A DNA stretch of 64,000 bases from Actinoallomurus liliacearum (lineage in GTDB: Bacteria; Actinomycetota; Actinomycetes; Streptosporangiales; Streptosporangiaceae): NCBI RefSeq assembly GCF_039542035.1, contig NZ_BAABHJ010000004.1, positions 1 to 64,000 of the forward strand. Direction: 5' to 3'. Each line of letters opens with the position of its first letter. The stretch's first letter is position 1. Both the position numbers and the translations under genes were made by a program. This document shows positions 24,081-33,084 of the stretch, in pieces. A model generated the notes under the pieces. The model was given only the letters and a program-made list of their open reading frames with translations, made no database searches and was not told the DNA's origin.

Positions 24081-25211
24081 TCATCGGTGGAAGGACTGGT
24101 TCCAGCGCCTGGTGATCCCTGCTTGCGCGTTGAGCACCTGCTGGTCGATGGGGACCGTGTACACCGTGCCGGCGGGAACCTGGCTCTTCAGATTGGTCAA
24201 CGAAGCCGTGCAGCCACCCGCCGGCTCGTAGTTGTTCATCGATGCCTCGAACCCGCCCGCACACAGCGCGTCCTGCCCGGCCTTGCTGTAGAGGAAGTCG
24301 AGGAACAACTGCGCCGAAGCAGGGCTGCTCGCCTTGGCCGTCACCGCGATGGCCCGCGGAATCAGCGGGGTGACGTCCTTCATGAACGTGTAACCCGCCA
24401 GTCCCTTGTACTTCGGGAGGACGCCCTGCGCCAGCCCGGACGTGATGTAACCGACCGACGCCCCTCCTTGGATTATCTGCTGCAGGCCGTCCAGGCCCTC
24501 GTTGTAGGTCTTGGTGTTGGGCGCGATCGCGTCGAAGTAGCTCCACACCTTGTCCGCGCCGAGCACGTGGATCATGCCGTACACCGCGGCGTAGGCCAGC
24601 GGGTTGTCGATCGGATACGACACGAGCTTGTACTTGGCCGGGTCGGCTTTGCTGTCCGCGGCCAGTTGCGCGTACGTGGTGGGCACCTGCGCCGAGGTGA
24701 GCAGCTTGGAGTTATGGGTCTGCAGGATCGGCTCCGGTGACATGACGAACACGCCGTGACCCTGGTTGGTGTCGGCGGGGAAGTTCTCCAACCCGGTCGG
24801 GGTGACGTTGGCGGGGACACCGTTCTGCTCGGCCTGTAGCCACGAGGCCGGGGCGCTGGCGAAGACCAGATCCGCGGTCCGCGCTCCCTGGGCGGCCTCG
24901 GCCTCGTACTTGGAGAACACCTGGTTGTCGCTGAGGTCGGTCTCGGTCACCTTGATGCCGGGGTACTGCTTGCCGAACGCGTTCATCACCGGCTGCAGGT
25001 ACTGCGTGGGCGCGTTGCCGTAGATGACCAGGCCCTTCTCCGACTTCGCCGCGTTCACGAGGCGAGCCACCGGCGTCGGCGCACTGGCCGGCGACGCACC
25101 ACCCGCCGACGTCGAGCCACCGGAGGACGAACACGCCCCCAGCCCCGCGCACATCACGGCGATGACCGCCGCGGCTACCGGCTTGTTCCAGCGAAACCCA
25201 TCAGGCTTCAT
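24081..25211 (-). CDS. ABC-transporter solute-binding lipoprotein
   Basis: 376 residues with a lipoprotein signal (VAAAVIAVMCAGLGACSSSGG, lipobox LGAC, Cys27). The mature part is a class II periplasmic-binding fold: GLVIYGNAPTQYLQPVMNAFGKQYPGIKV, VFSKYEAEAAQGARTADLVF, and a C-terminal LFLDFLYSKAGQDAL. It resembles ferric/organic solute receptors of the FbpA type. Bound to the outer leaflet, it delivers solute to the permease encoded downstream. First gene of the GntR-controlled operon. Confidence 0.88.
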   Translation of the reverse strand: MKPDGFRWNKPVAAAVIAVMCAGLGACSSSGGSTSAGGASPASAPTPVARLVNAAKSEKGLVIYGNAPTQYLQPVMNAFGKQYPGIKVTETDLSDNQVFSKYEAEAAQGARTADLVFASAPASWLQAEQNGVPANVTPTGLENFPADTNQGHGVFVMSPEPILQTHNSKLLTSAQVPTTYAQLAADSKADPAKYKLVSYPIDNPLAYAAVYGMIHVLGADKVWSYFDAIAPNTKTYNEGLDGLQQIIQGGASVGYITSGLAQGVLPKYKGLAGYTFMKDVTPLIPRAIAVTAKASSPASAQLFLDFLYSKAGQDALCAGGFEASMNNYEPAGGCTASLTNLKSQVPAGTVYTVPIDQQVLNAQAGITRRWNQSFHR

Positions 25212-25235
25212 GATCTCGTCTCCTCCATAGCATAT

Positions 25236-25247
25236 TTGCTATAGCAA
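25236..25247. promoter_or_regulatory. GntR operator TTGCTATAGCAA before the ABC operon
   Basis: Perfect 12-bp palindrome just upstream of the solute-binding gene. The same motif, with one mismatch, lies before the GntR gene, so the regulator probably controls both units. Confidence 0.65.
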
Positions 25248-25299
25248 CCGTGTCGACACTTGAGTCAGCGCGAAGTGGAAGGGTGTGTGGTGTGGTCGG

Positions 25300-26022
25300 T
25301 TACCGGCCGCGATCGTCGGCCGGCACTGCTGTCCGCTCACGTTCGGCGAGGGTCAGGAACCGTTCGCCGGCATGGAGGGTGTGGGTGCGCGTGAGCTCTT
25401 CGGCCCGATCGGGGTCGCGTGAGCGCAACGCCTCGAGGATCTCTTGGTGATCCTGATGACCTTCGTGGGCCGGGTAGTCAGTGCCCAGGGTGGTGGCCGC
25501 ATGCAGTCGCGCCGTCCAGTCGAACGCGGTCGCGGTGGCGATCATGTCGACGAGCATCGGATTGCCGGAGGCCTCATCGATCTGGGAGTGGAAACGCCGC
25601 GTGAGGGTGAGGATCTCCCGCGCCACCTCTTCCACCGGCCGTCCATCGCGCGTGACCCGCTGAGCCGCCGCGTGCGTCTCGGCGATCTGGCCGAGCTGCC
25701 GAGCCGACGCGCGGGTCGCCGCGAGCCGCGCCGCGACCCCGCGAAGTGCCGCCTCGATATGGACGAGCTCGCGGAGTTGGGCGATCGTCGGTGCCGCGAC
25801 CGTGAGCGTCCGCCCCTCACGCACGAGGAGGCGTTCGTGCTCCAGCCGCGATATCGCCTCCCGGATGGGTGTCGGGCTCACCTGGAACTGCGTGGCGAGC
25901 CCCCGCTCGGTGAGCCGTTGTCCGGGGACGAACGTGCCGTCGGTGATGCTTTGGCGCAGCGCACCGTAGGCCTGGTCCGCCAGCGATGGACCGGTCGTCA
26001 GCGGACGCATCGAACCACTCAT
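25300..26022 (-). CDS. GntR/FadR-subfamily transcriptional regulator (FCD domain)
   Basis: 240 residues. Winged helix at about 12-75: LADQAYGALRQSITDGTFVPGQRLTER, then LATQFQVSPTPIREAISRLEHERLL. A C-terminal FCD ligand-binding helical bundle follows (ELVHIEAALRGVAARLA, RFHSQIDEASGNPML, HQEILEALRSRDPDRAEEL). FCD regulators sense small carboxylic acids or sugars. I take ATG 26022; the frame is open to 26094, but that would place the operator inside the gene. It sits directly downstream of the importer promoter, which it probably controls. Confidence 0.88.
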   Translation of the reverse strand: MSGSMRPLTTGPSLADQAYGALRQSITDGTFVPGQRLTERGLATQFQVSPTPIREAISRLEHERLLVREGRTLTVAAPTIAQLRELVHIEAALRGVAARLAATRASARQLGQIAETHAAAQRVTRDGRPVEEVAREILTLTRRFHSQIDEASGNPMLVDMIATATAFDWTARLHAATTLGTDYPAHEGHQDHQEILEALRSRDPDRAEELTRTHTLHAGERFLTLAERERTAVPADDRGR

Positions 26023-26072
26023 GCATCCCACCCGATCTCCGAGAGGGGCGCCTCCGAAAGGCACCAGGCTAT

Positions 26073-26084
26073 TTGCTATAGCGA
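26073..26084. promoter_or_regulatory. GntR operator TTGCTATAGCGA before the GntR gene
   Basis: Same dyad as at 25236-25247 with one changed base; implies autoregulation. Confidence 0.6.
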
Positions 26085-26096
26085 ACTTCATCATCT

Positions 26097-27503
26097 TCAG
26101 CCATCCACTGTCAACGAACGGGAGAGGCGTGGCAGTTCGATGGCCACGTGTGCGCCCGGTTCTGGAGTATCGGCGGCCCAGATCCGGCCCTCGTGCGCTG
26201 AGGCGATTTCGCGGGCGATCGCCAGGCCCAGACCACTGTTGCCGCTGGCGCGATCACGGCTGGCATCGAGCCGGACGAAGCGGTCGAAGACCCGTTCTCG
26301 ATCCCCCGCCGGGATGCCCGGTCCATCGTCGAGGACGTGGATGCGGACGGTGTCAGGCGTCGCGACGACCGTCACCGTGACCTTGGCCCTGGCATAGCGG
26401 ACGGCGTTGTCCAGCACGTTGCGGACCAGCCGGCCGAGGTCGGCGCGATTGCCGTAGAGACACACGTCCTCGGCGAGGTCTATGTCGATGTCGATGGTGA
26501 GTGCGCGCACCGGGGCGGCGCTGACGACATCACGTACGAGGTCACCGACGTGCACGGCCTGCCGGTGGCCGACCAGGGTGTGCTCATCGGCCTTGGCCAG
26601 GCGCAGAAGGTCCTGGATGAGCCGCTCAAGGCGCGCGGTCTGGTCGGCGGCGCGGCTCGCCACGGTCGGCCACGGCGCCCGGTCGGAGTGGGCCAGTGCC
26701 ACGTCGAGGGTGGTGCGTAGCGCCGCCAGCGGGCTGCGTAGTTCGTGGGAGGCGTCGGCGACGAAACGCCGCTGGCGCAGTACGGAGTCCTCCAACCGGG
26801 CAAGCATCTGGTTCATCGTTTCGGCCAGGTGCCCGATCTCATCGGCCGTGCCCGGTTCGGGCACACGGCGGGACAGATCGGCGGAGGTGATGTCGGTAAC
26901 GGCGTGCCGAATCTGCTCCACCGGCCCGAGCGCGCGCCCGACCACGATCCACACGGCCGCGGCTGCGAGAGCCAGGATGACCGGGAACCCCATGATCAGA
27001 TGGACGGTGAACTCCGAGTCGATCGCGCTGAGGATGCCGGTGGGGGTGCCGGCGACGATGGTGACCGGCCTCCCGTTGACGGTCTGGCGAATCGCCGCGA
27101 CTCCCACATCGTCGGGTATCACCCCATCGGCGCCCTTGAGGCGGACCGGCCGGCTCGATCCAGCGGGAAGCGTGAAGGCGGCCGGGACCCCGGCCAGTCC
27201 CCGGGTCGCCGCCAGCACGGTGCCGTCGGCGGCGATCACCTGGGCCTGCGCGGCCGGATCCAGCGACGAGCCAGGCAGCGGATGGGGCCAGTTCCCGGTC
27301 GGCGACGCCTGGGCGATCTGAGCGATATAGGTCTTTAGCTGGGTGTCGACAGACCGCCGCACCGAATGCATCTGCAGCAGGTAGAGCAGGACGATCCCGC
27401 CCGCGATGGCGGCAGCAGTGATCAGGCTGGCAACGATGGTGACACGCGTACGCAACGACCGCCTGCGGCGCAACCGGGCCCGCAGTCCGGCTTCAGCCAT
27501 CAT
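26097..27503 (-). CDS. Sensor histidine kinase
   Basis: 468 residues: membrane helices at about 21-43 and 166-188 flank an extracytoplasmic sensor domain; HAMP near 190-240; phospho-acceptor His253 (FVADASHELRSPL); N box (RNVLDNAVRYA); G boxes (DDGPGIPAGDRERVFDRF and GNSGLGLAIA). It phosphorylates the response regulator whose gene overlaps it by 11 nt. The ligand is unknown. Together with the MMPL gene at the head of the operon, it looks like an efflux or envelope-stress control unit. Confidence 0.93.
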   Translation of the reverse strand: MMAEAGLRARLRRRRSLRTRVTIVASLITAAAIAGGIVLLYLLQMHSVRRSVDTQLKTYIAQIAQASPTGNWPHPLPGSSLDPAAQAQVIAADGTVLAATRGLAGVPAAFTLPAGSSRPVRLKGADGVIPDDVGVAAIRQTVNGRPVTIVAGTPTGILSAIDSEFTVHLIMGFPVILALAAAAVWIVVGRALGPVEQIRHAVTDITSADLSRRVPEPGTADEIGHLAETMNQMLARLEDSVLRQRRFVADASHELRSPLAALRTTLDVALAHSDRAPWPTVASRAADQTARLERLIQDLLRLAKADEHTLVGHRQAVHVGDLVRDVVSAAPVRALTIDIDIDLAEDVCLYGNRADLGRLVRNVLDNAVRYARAKVTVTVVATPDTVRIHVLDDGPGIPAGDRERVFDRFVRLDASRDRASGNSGLGLAIAREIASAHEGRIWAADTPEPGAHVAIELPRLSRSLTVDG

Positions 27504-28173
27504 GGTCGTCCTCGATCAGGTAGCCCTCGCCCCGTACGGTAATGATGATCGGCGAGCCCGTCGGCGGATCGATCTTGCGGCGCAGCCGGTGGATGTGGAC
27601 CTCGACCACCGCCGGGCCACCGTCGTACGCGGCGTCCCAGCAGTGGTCGAGCAACTCGGTCTTGGACACGACGCGGCCTTGACGCCGCATCAGGTGTTCC
27701 AGCACCGACACTTCCCGGCTGGACAGCTCCAGTTCCACCCCATCGCGCCATGCCTTGCGGCTGGCCGGATCGAGGGTGAGGCCGGCGGCGGTGATCACCG
27801 TCGGCCTCGCCCCGAGTCCGCGCCGGGTGAGCGCCCGCAATCGGGCCAGCAGGACCGTGTACGAGAACGGCTTGGGCAGGTAGTCGTCCGCGCCGAGGTC
27901 GAGCCCTTCGGCCAGATCCAGGTCGTCGTCCATCGCCGTCAGCATCAAGATCGGCGTCCACAGATCCTGGGCTCGCAGCCGGCTGCAGATCTGGAAGCCG
28001 TCCAGCCCGGGCAGCATGACGTCGAGGATGATCACATCGTGACCGGTTTCCTGGGCCTTCCACAGACCCTCTTCACCGTTCTCGGCGACGTCCACGACGT
28101 ACCCTTCCGCCTCCAGCCCCCATCTGAGGGACTCGGCCATGTCCGGCTCATCCTCGACTACCAGCACTTTCAT
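27493..28173 (-). CDS. OmpR/PhoB-family response regulator
   Basis: 226 residues: receiver domain with acidic pocket (VVEDEPD), phospho-acceptor Asp51 (ILDVMLPGLDG), Thr79 region (MLTA) and Lys101 (LPKPF); C-terminal winged helix (ELSSREVSVLEHLMRRQGRVVSKTELL, VEVHIHRLRRKID). DNA-binding output of the adjacent kinase. It lies 3 nt after the MMPL gene and probably controls that operon. Confidence 0.94.
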   Translation of the reverse strand: MKVLVVEDEPDMAESLRWGLEAEGYVVDVAENGEEGLWKAQETGHDVIILDVMLPGLDGFQICSRLRAQDLWTPILMLTAMDDDLDLAEGLDLGADDYLPKPFSYTVLLARLRALTRRGLGARPTVITAAGLTLDPASRKAWRDGVELELSSREVSVLEHLMRRQGRVVSKTELLDHCWDAAYDGGPAVVEVHIHRLRRKIDPPTGSPIIITVRGEGYLIEDDHDG

Positions 28174-28176
28174 GGC

Positions 28177-30333
28177 TCAAGCATCTCCCACGTTCACCGG
28201 GATCCGCTCTCGCGGGGTCGGCTCCGAGGTGCCGGCCCGAGGCAGCCGCAGCAGCCGGGCGGCCCAGCCGGGCATCCACCAGTTGGCCTTGCCGAACAGC
28301 GACACCAGGGCCGGCAGCAACAGCATCCGTACGACGACGGCGTCGAGCAGGACACCGGCGGCCATCCCCGAGGCGAGCTCACGGACCGTGATGTCGTTGG
28401 CGCTGGCCAGGGACGCGAGGGAGAAGAAGAGGATCAGCGCCGCGCTGGTCACCAGCCGCCCCGTCCGTGAGACTCCCTCCACGATCCCTTCATGGGTGGA
28501 ACCGGTACGGTCATAGCCCTCCCGCACCCGGGCCAGAATGAATACCTCGTAGTCCATGGAGATGCCGAACAGGAACCCGAACATCAGCATCGGCACGAAG
28601 GTGTCCACCGATCCGGTGCCCGACACGCCCCACAGCGACTGGGTGCCGATCCCGTGCTGCCACACCAGGACCACGACACCGTACGTCGCCGCCACAGACA
28701 CCGCGTTGAGGAGCACCGCCTTCGCCGGGAGCAGGATCGACCTCAGCCCGCGCGCCAGCAGCAGGAATGTCACGAGGGCCACCAGACCGAACATCAGCGG
28801 AAACGCGCCGTATGTGGAGTTGACCTCATCGATCTGCTGCGCGGCATGACCGCCGACCAGCACACCCTGCGGCACTGTGCGCCGTACGTCGCTCAGCGAG
28901 GTCCCCGCGTGCGAGGTACCGATCTGATGGTTGGGCAGCACGACCACCAGGCCGTTGCCTCCTCGCTGCCAGGACGGGCCGGTCGGGGCGATCGCACCAC
29001 GCACGCTGGACAGGCCACTGAGCGACGTCGCCACCGCCCCCGCCTGCCCAGCGGAAGGCACCCAAATCGGGATGGTGGTGAGCGTGCCGCTGGGGAATCC
29101 ATCGGCTTCGAGGGCGTGCAGGCCATCGGCGTAGGGTCCGCTACTGGCCAGCGCGGATCCGGTCGGCTGGGCGACGTTCATCGTGGCCGCGGCCCCGGTC
29201 AGCCCGAACAGGATGGCCAGGCCGCACACGGCGGCCACGACCCGGTGGCGGATGACCTGGCCCGACCACCACGTCCAGAACCGGCTCGCCTTTCCGCTGG
29301 CCCCGCGTCGCGGCCAGTCCAGCCGGGGGCCCATCTTCGACAGCACCGCCGGCAGCAGTGTCAACGCCACCAGCGTCGCGGTCGAGGGGATGAACAGTCC
29401 GGAGATGCCGATACCGCGCACCAGCGACACCGGGACCACGATCAGTGCGAACAGGCCCAGCGACGCGGTGATACCGCTGAACATGACCGCGTGCCCGGCC
29501 CGCTGCATGGCGGCCCGCACCGCCTCGGCGTTCGGCCTGCCCACAGCGCGTTCCTCACGCCACCGGTTGACGATGAGCAGCGAGTAGTCGATCGACAGGC
29601 CGAGCCCGAGCAGCGCGACGATGTACTGCACGGCCGGGTTGAACGGTGTTCCGGACGGCACCACGAACGTCAGGGCGTAGATGAACAGTTGCATCGTCAG
29701 CACCGAGATCAGCGCCATGATCAACGGCAGGAGCGCGAGGAAAGACCCGAACACCCAGGCGAGCACGATCAACGCGGCCAGCGCGCCGACCAACAGCTCC
29801 GTCACCACACTGGACTTGCCGCTGGAAGCGTTACCGGACGCGAGCGCGTTGATTCCGGTGCCGTGCGCCGTGGCCCCCGGCACGGCGACTCTGGCCGCCG
29901 CGGCCAGCCGATCCAGCACTGGCCCCGGTATGTCGCTCCCGGCCACGGGCGGATAGACGAGCAGAATCGTGCTCCGACCCCCGTTACCCACCAGGGCCTG
30001 GTTACCGGTCGAAGCGTAAGAGATCTCCCGTAGCGCGGGCATCGCCTTCGCGATCTGTGCGTCGAGGCCACGCAGCTTCGCCGCCATCCCTTTAGACGTG
30101 ACCGTCGTGCCGTTCGGCAGATCGATCACAACCACGCCCGTGTCCGACGCGCTGCCGCCATACTGCCTGGCGATCTGCTCATTCGCCGTGTACGCGGCAG
30201 TGTTCAGGTGGATTCCGCTCTTCAGCCGGCCCGATACCGACGGGGCCAGCAACAACCCCACCCCGGTGATCGCCAACCACACGAGCCCGACCACCAATCG
30301 GTGCCGGACCACCCATCTACTCAACGAGCCCAA
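28177..30333 (-). CDS. MMPL/RND-family membrane exporter
   Basis: 718 residues with about eleven to twelve membrane helices in two halves, each following the MMPL plan: N-terminal helix (LVVGLVWLAITGVGLLLAPS), outer domain, then a helix bundle with SIDYSLLIVNRWREE, and in the second half GISMDYEVFILARVREGYDR. The conserved Asp-Tyr pairs are the proton-relay residues of this family. Actinobacterial relatives export lipids and lipopeptides. First gene of an operon with the response regulator and kinase. Confidence 0.9.
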   Translation of the reverse strand: MGSLSRWVVRHRLVVGLVWLAITGVGLLLAPSVSGRLKSGIHLNTAAYTANEQIARQYGGSASDTGVVVIDLPNGTTVTSKGMAAKLRGLDAQIAKAMPALREISYASTGNQALVGNGGRSTILLVYPPVAGSDIPGPVLDRLAAAARVAVPGATAHGTGINALASGNASSGKSSVVTELLVGALAALIVLAWVFGSFLALLPLIMALISVLTMQLFIYALTFVVPSGTPFNPAVQYIVALLGLGLSIDYSLLIVNRWREERAVGRPNAEAVRAAMQRAGHAVMFSGITASLGLFALIVVPVSLVRGIGISGLFIPSTATLVALTLLPAVLSKMGPRLDWPRRGASGKASRFWTWWSGQVIRHRVVAAVCGLAILFGLTGAAATMNVAQPTGSALASSGPYADGLHALEADGFPSGTLTTIPIWVPSAGQAGAVATSLSGLSSVRGAIAPTGPSWQRGGNGLVVVLPNHQIGTSHAGTSLSDVRRTVPQGVLVGGHAAQQIDEVNSTYGAFPLMFGLVALVTFLLLARGLRSILLPAKAVLLNAVSVAATYGVVVLVWQHGIGTQSLWGVSGTGSVDTFVPMLMFGFLFGISMDYEVFILARVREGYDRTGSTHEGIVEGVSRTGRLVTSAALILFFSLASLASANDITVRELASGMAAGVLLDAVVVRMLLLPALVSLFGKANWWMPGWAARLLRLPRAGTSEPTPRERIPVNVGDA

Positions 30334-30430
30334 AAGATGCCTCCCGAACAGAGTCCCGCTGTGTCAGCCCCGGACTCTAAGAAGCACCGGCTTTCAGTTC
30401 CCTTACCATCGCTCCGGGTAGTGGGTTCTC

Positions 30431-30560
30431 CTACCGGGCGGCTGGAAGGCCTGCGGCGAGGAGGTCGGCCAGGCAGGCGCAGCGCTCGATCAGCACCGTG
30501 ACGAAGGCCACCGCGCCGGGCGGTCCGCCGCTCGGCCGGCCCGGAAATGGCTATATATCG
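30431..30560 (-). pseudogene. 3' end of an unidentified gene cut off at the IS element
   Basis: Reading leftward from the IS: GAVAFVTVLIERCACLADLLAAGLPAAR and a stop at 30431. It has good codon use but no start. It looks like the tail of a gene lost by the IS insertion or an adjacent deletion. Family not recognisable. Confidence 0.3.
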
Positions 30561-30576
30561 GCGCTAGAGCCTGTCC

Positions 30577-31197
30577 TCAAAGCCACATGAGCAGGGTGGC
30601 CAGGTCGATCATGCCCTGGTAGGACAGGGCGGTCTTGTCATAGCGGGTGGCGATGGCACGGTATTGCTTGAGACGGGCGAAGCAGCGTTCGACCACGTTG
30701 CGCCGCCGGTAGATTCGCGGGTCGAAGGCGGGTGGCCGGCCGCCCGCCGAGCCGCGGCGCAGACGGCCGGCCCGTTGGTCACGCCGTTCGGGAATGGTCG
30801 CGGCGATGCCACGCCGGCGCAGCCAGGCGCGGATCGCGCGGGAGCTGTAACCCTTGTCGGCGATCACCCGGACCGGGCGCCGCCAGGGCCGCCCGGGGCG
30901 GGTGCGGGGATGACGGGGAACGCAGATCCCGGCCATCACCTGCTCGAACATGGTGCAGTCGTTGACGTTTCCGCCGGTCAGCACGACCGACAGCGGCCGG
31001 CCATGCCCGTCACAGGCCAGGTGGATCTTGGTGGTGGGCCCGCCTCGAGAGCGGCCGATAGCATGATCAACTGGTTCTGTGTGCCCGGCGCGGGGACGGG
31101 CCCCCTGTGTGGCCGGCAGGTCGGCGACGGGCTCCGGCGGCGTGCTGGTGGGCACGCACAATGCTGGAGTCCACCGACACCTCCCGGTCCAGCTCAT
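30577..31197 (-). CDS. IS5 transposase, second reading frame (catalytic C-terminal part)
   Basis: Contains AIGRSRGGPTTKIHLACDG, the second catalytic Asp (VIADKGYSSRAIR) and the third acidic residue in RRNVVERCFARLKQYRAIATRYDK (Y/R-x3-E-x6-K-like motif). It lies in the +1 frame relative to the first ORF and overlaps it; a fusion by frameshift is needed for an active enzyme. The first ~55 residues in this frame are not transposase-like, so real translation probably enters from the first frame. Confidence 0.85.
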   Translation of the reverse strand: MSWTGRCRWTPALCVPTSTPPEPVADLPATQGARPRAGHTEPVDHAIGRSRGGPTTKIHLACDGHGRPLSVVLTGGNVNDCTMFEQVMAGICVPRHPRTRPGRPWRRPVRVIADKGYSSRAIRAWLRRRGIAATIPERRDQRAGRLRRGSAGGRPPAFDPRIYRRRNVVERCFARLKQYRAIATRYDKTALSYQGMIDLATLLMWL

Positions 31198-31465
31198 CGA
31201 TCGCCTCGGCGATCACCCGCACCCGGGAGACCAGCATGGTCAGCGTGCCGTTACGGGACCAGCGCCAGAACCGGTTATAGACCGTCTTCCACGGCCCGTA
31301 CCGCTCGGGCAGATCCCGCCAGGCCACCCCGGGCTTGGCCTTGAACAACATCCCGTTGATCACACGCCGGTCATCCACCCGGGGCCGCCCACTGGCCCCC
31401 GAAGGTGGCAGCAACGGCTCGATCGCCTGCCACTGCTCATCGGTCAGCTCATGCCTGCGCACCAC
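31067..31465 (-). CDS. IS5 transposase, first reading frame
   Basis: MVRRHELTDEQWQAIEPLLPPSGASGRPRVDDR is the DUF4096-type N-terminal domain of IS5/IS4-like transposases, followed by KTVYNRFWRWSRNG and the first catalytic Asp in VSVDSSIVRAHQHAAGA. Past that point the frame becomes meaningless and the second frame takes over. A GGGGG run near 31120 lies within the overlap and may be a slippage site. Confidence 0.88.
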   Translation of the reverse strand: MVRRHELTDEQWQAIEPLLPPSGASGRPRVDDRRVINGMLFKAKPGVAWRDLPERYGPWKTVYNRFWRWSRNGTLTMLVSRVRVIAEAIDELDREVSVDSSIVRAHQHAAGARRRPAGHTGGPSPRRAHRTS

Positions 31466-31514
31466 GAGGCAAGATCAAACCAGATCACCCACACCCACTT
31501 TGAGGACAGGCTCT

Positions 31515-31938
31515 AGCAGTCATTACACCGCTCGTGACATCCCTGCATCGGCCGACCACTACCCGTCCGTGAGTTGTGGTCAACATCCGTGGGTTGTGGT
31601 CAGCAGCGGTTGCCATTCCCTCGCCTGATTCTGGCGCGCCCGACCACCGCTGAACCCCAAACGGCGAGCCACTCCGGACGCGCTGGCCCCATCCCGCCGC
31701 GATATGGCTAGCGGTTAGGGGTCAGCACCAAGTCAGCACCGCGTTGGGAACCGACGGGAAACGATGGGGTCTGACGAGCAATCGCTGATCGGCGTGCAGC
31801 GTGATCAAATCCGGCACAGACGAACACGGATAGCGTGCCTGACCTGCGGAAATGCTAGCGGACCGGCAAGCCCGTGATCGTGCGGCCGATGACGAGGCGC
31901 TGGATCTCCGACGTGCCCTCGAAGATGGTGAAGATCTT
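31515..31938. repeat. Duplicated segment, copy 2 (partner at 13572-13995)
   Basis: Starts at the IS right end and runs into the last ~28 codons of the acyl-CoA dehydrogenase gene. It is the probable source copy because here the coding part belongs to an intact gene. Confidence 0.9.
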
Positions 31939-33084
31939 GCTGTCGCGGTGCCAGCGCTCGACCGGGTAGTCACGGGTGTAGCCGTTGCCGCCCAGGATCT
32001 GGATGGCGTCCTCGGTGACGCGTACCGCGGTCTCGCCGGCGTGCAGCTTGGCCATCGAGCCCTCGGCGCTGGAGAAATCCTTGCCGTTGCGGGCCATCCA
32101 GGCGGCGCGCCAGACCAGGAGGCGGGAGGCGTCGACCTGGGTCTTCATGTCGGCCAACTTGAAGGCGATGGCCTGGAAGTCACCGATCTTCTTGCCGAAC
32201 TGCTCGCGCTCGCGGGCGTACTCGAGGGCGTATTCGTACGCGGCCCGGGCGATGCCGACGGCCATGGCGCCGACCGTGGGGCGGGACGCCTCGAACGTGC
32301 GCAGGGCGGCCTGGCCTGCGGTGCGCTTGCCCTCCCGGACGCGGGCGAGCCGCTCGTCGAGTTTCTCCTTGCCGCCGACGAGGCAGGAGCCGGGGACACG
32401 GACGTCGTCGAGGACGACCTCGGCGGTGTGGGAGGCGCGGATGCCGTGCTTCTTGAACTTCTGGCCCTGGGACAGGCCGGGAGTGCCGGGCGGCACGATG
32501 AAGCTGGCCTGGCCGCGGGTGCCGAGCTCGGGGTCGACGGAGGCCACGACCACGTGGACGTTGGCGATGCCGCCGTTCGTCGCCCAGGTCTTGGTGCCGT
32601 TGATCACCCACTCGTCCTTGGCCTCGTCGTACTCCGCGCGAGTGCGGATCGAGCCGACGTCGGACCCGGCGTCGGGCTCGGAGGCGCAGAAGGCGCCGAG
32701 CTTGATGTCGTCGGCGGTGCCGAACATCTGCGGCACCCACTCGCCGATCTGCTCGTGGGTGCCGGTCGCGGCCACGGAGACGGCCGCCAGGCCCGAGCCG
32801 ACGAGCGACAGACCGATGCCGGCGTCACCCCAGAACAGCTCCTCGAACGCCACCGGGATGCCGAGCCCGGACGGCTCCATCCACTGACCCGCGAAGAAGT
32901 CGAGGGAGTACAGCCCGATCTTGGCGGCCTCCTGGAGGATCGGCCACGGCGTCTCCTCCCGCTCGTCCCACTCGTGACCGGCGGGGCGAATGACGTCCTT
33001 GGCGAACTCGTGGACCCACTCCTGGACCGCACGAACGTCCTCGTTGAGCTCGAGCGAGAAGCCCGGGGCGCCGTCCTCCGACAT
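31855..33084 (-). CDS. Acyl-CoA dehydrogenase
   Basis: 409 residues with the full three-domain fold: N-terminal helices (VRAVQEWVHEFAKDVI), strand domain (GAFCASEPDAGSDVGSIRTRAE; WVINGTKTWATNGG), and C-terminal helices (YALEYAREREQFGKKIGDFQ; ILGGNGYTRDYPVERWHRD). The catalytic Glu is in FEGTSEIQRLVIGR. Oxidises acyl-CoA to enoyl-CoA with FAD, passing electrons to ETF. ATG 33084 is chosen for GGAGG upstream; an in-frame GTG lies at 33099. Its 3' end is duplicated at 13911-13995. Substrate chain length cannot be read. Confidence 0.92.
   Translation of the reverse strand: MSEDGAPGFSLELNEDVRAVQEWVHEFAKDVIRPAGHEWDEREETPWPILQEAAKIGLYSLDFFAGQWMEPSGLGIPVAFEELFWGDAGIGLSLVGSGLAAVSVAATGTHEQIGEWVPQMFGTADDIKLGAFCASEPDAGSDVGSIRTRAEYDEAKDEWVINGTKTWATNGGIANVHVVVASVDPELGTRGQASFIVPPGTPGLSQGQKFKKHGIRASHTAEVVLDDVRVPGSCLVGGKEKLDERLARVREGKRTAGQAALRTFEASRPTVGAMAVGIARAAYEYALEYAREREQFGKKIGDFQAIAFKLADMKTQVDASRLLVWRAAWMARNGKDFSSAEGSMAKLHAGETAVRVTEDAIQILGGNGYTRDYPVERWHRDSKIFTIFEGTSEIQRLVIGRTITGLPVR

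Larger units (their letters stand above)
30567..31513 (-). mobile_element. IS5-family insertion sequence, 947 bp
   Basis: Perfect 16-bp terminal inverted repeats GAGCCTGTCCTCAAAG (30567-30582) and its complement (31498-31513). TA on both sides (30565-30566 and 31514-31515) is a likely target duplication, as in the IS427-like group. It carries a two-frame DDE transposase. It sits exactly at the left edge of duplicated segment copy 2. Confidence 0.92.

Noticed and set aside
24052..24546. Upstream extension of the double ABC permease
   Set aside because: The extra N-terminal ~165 residues are out-of-frame solute-binding-protein sequence.
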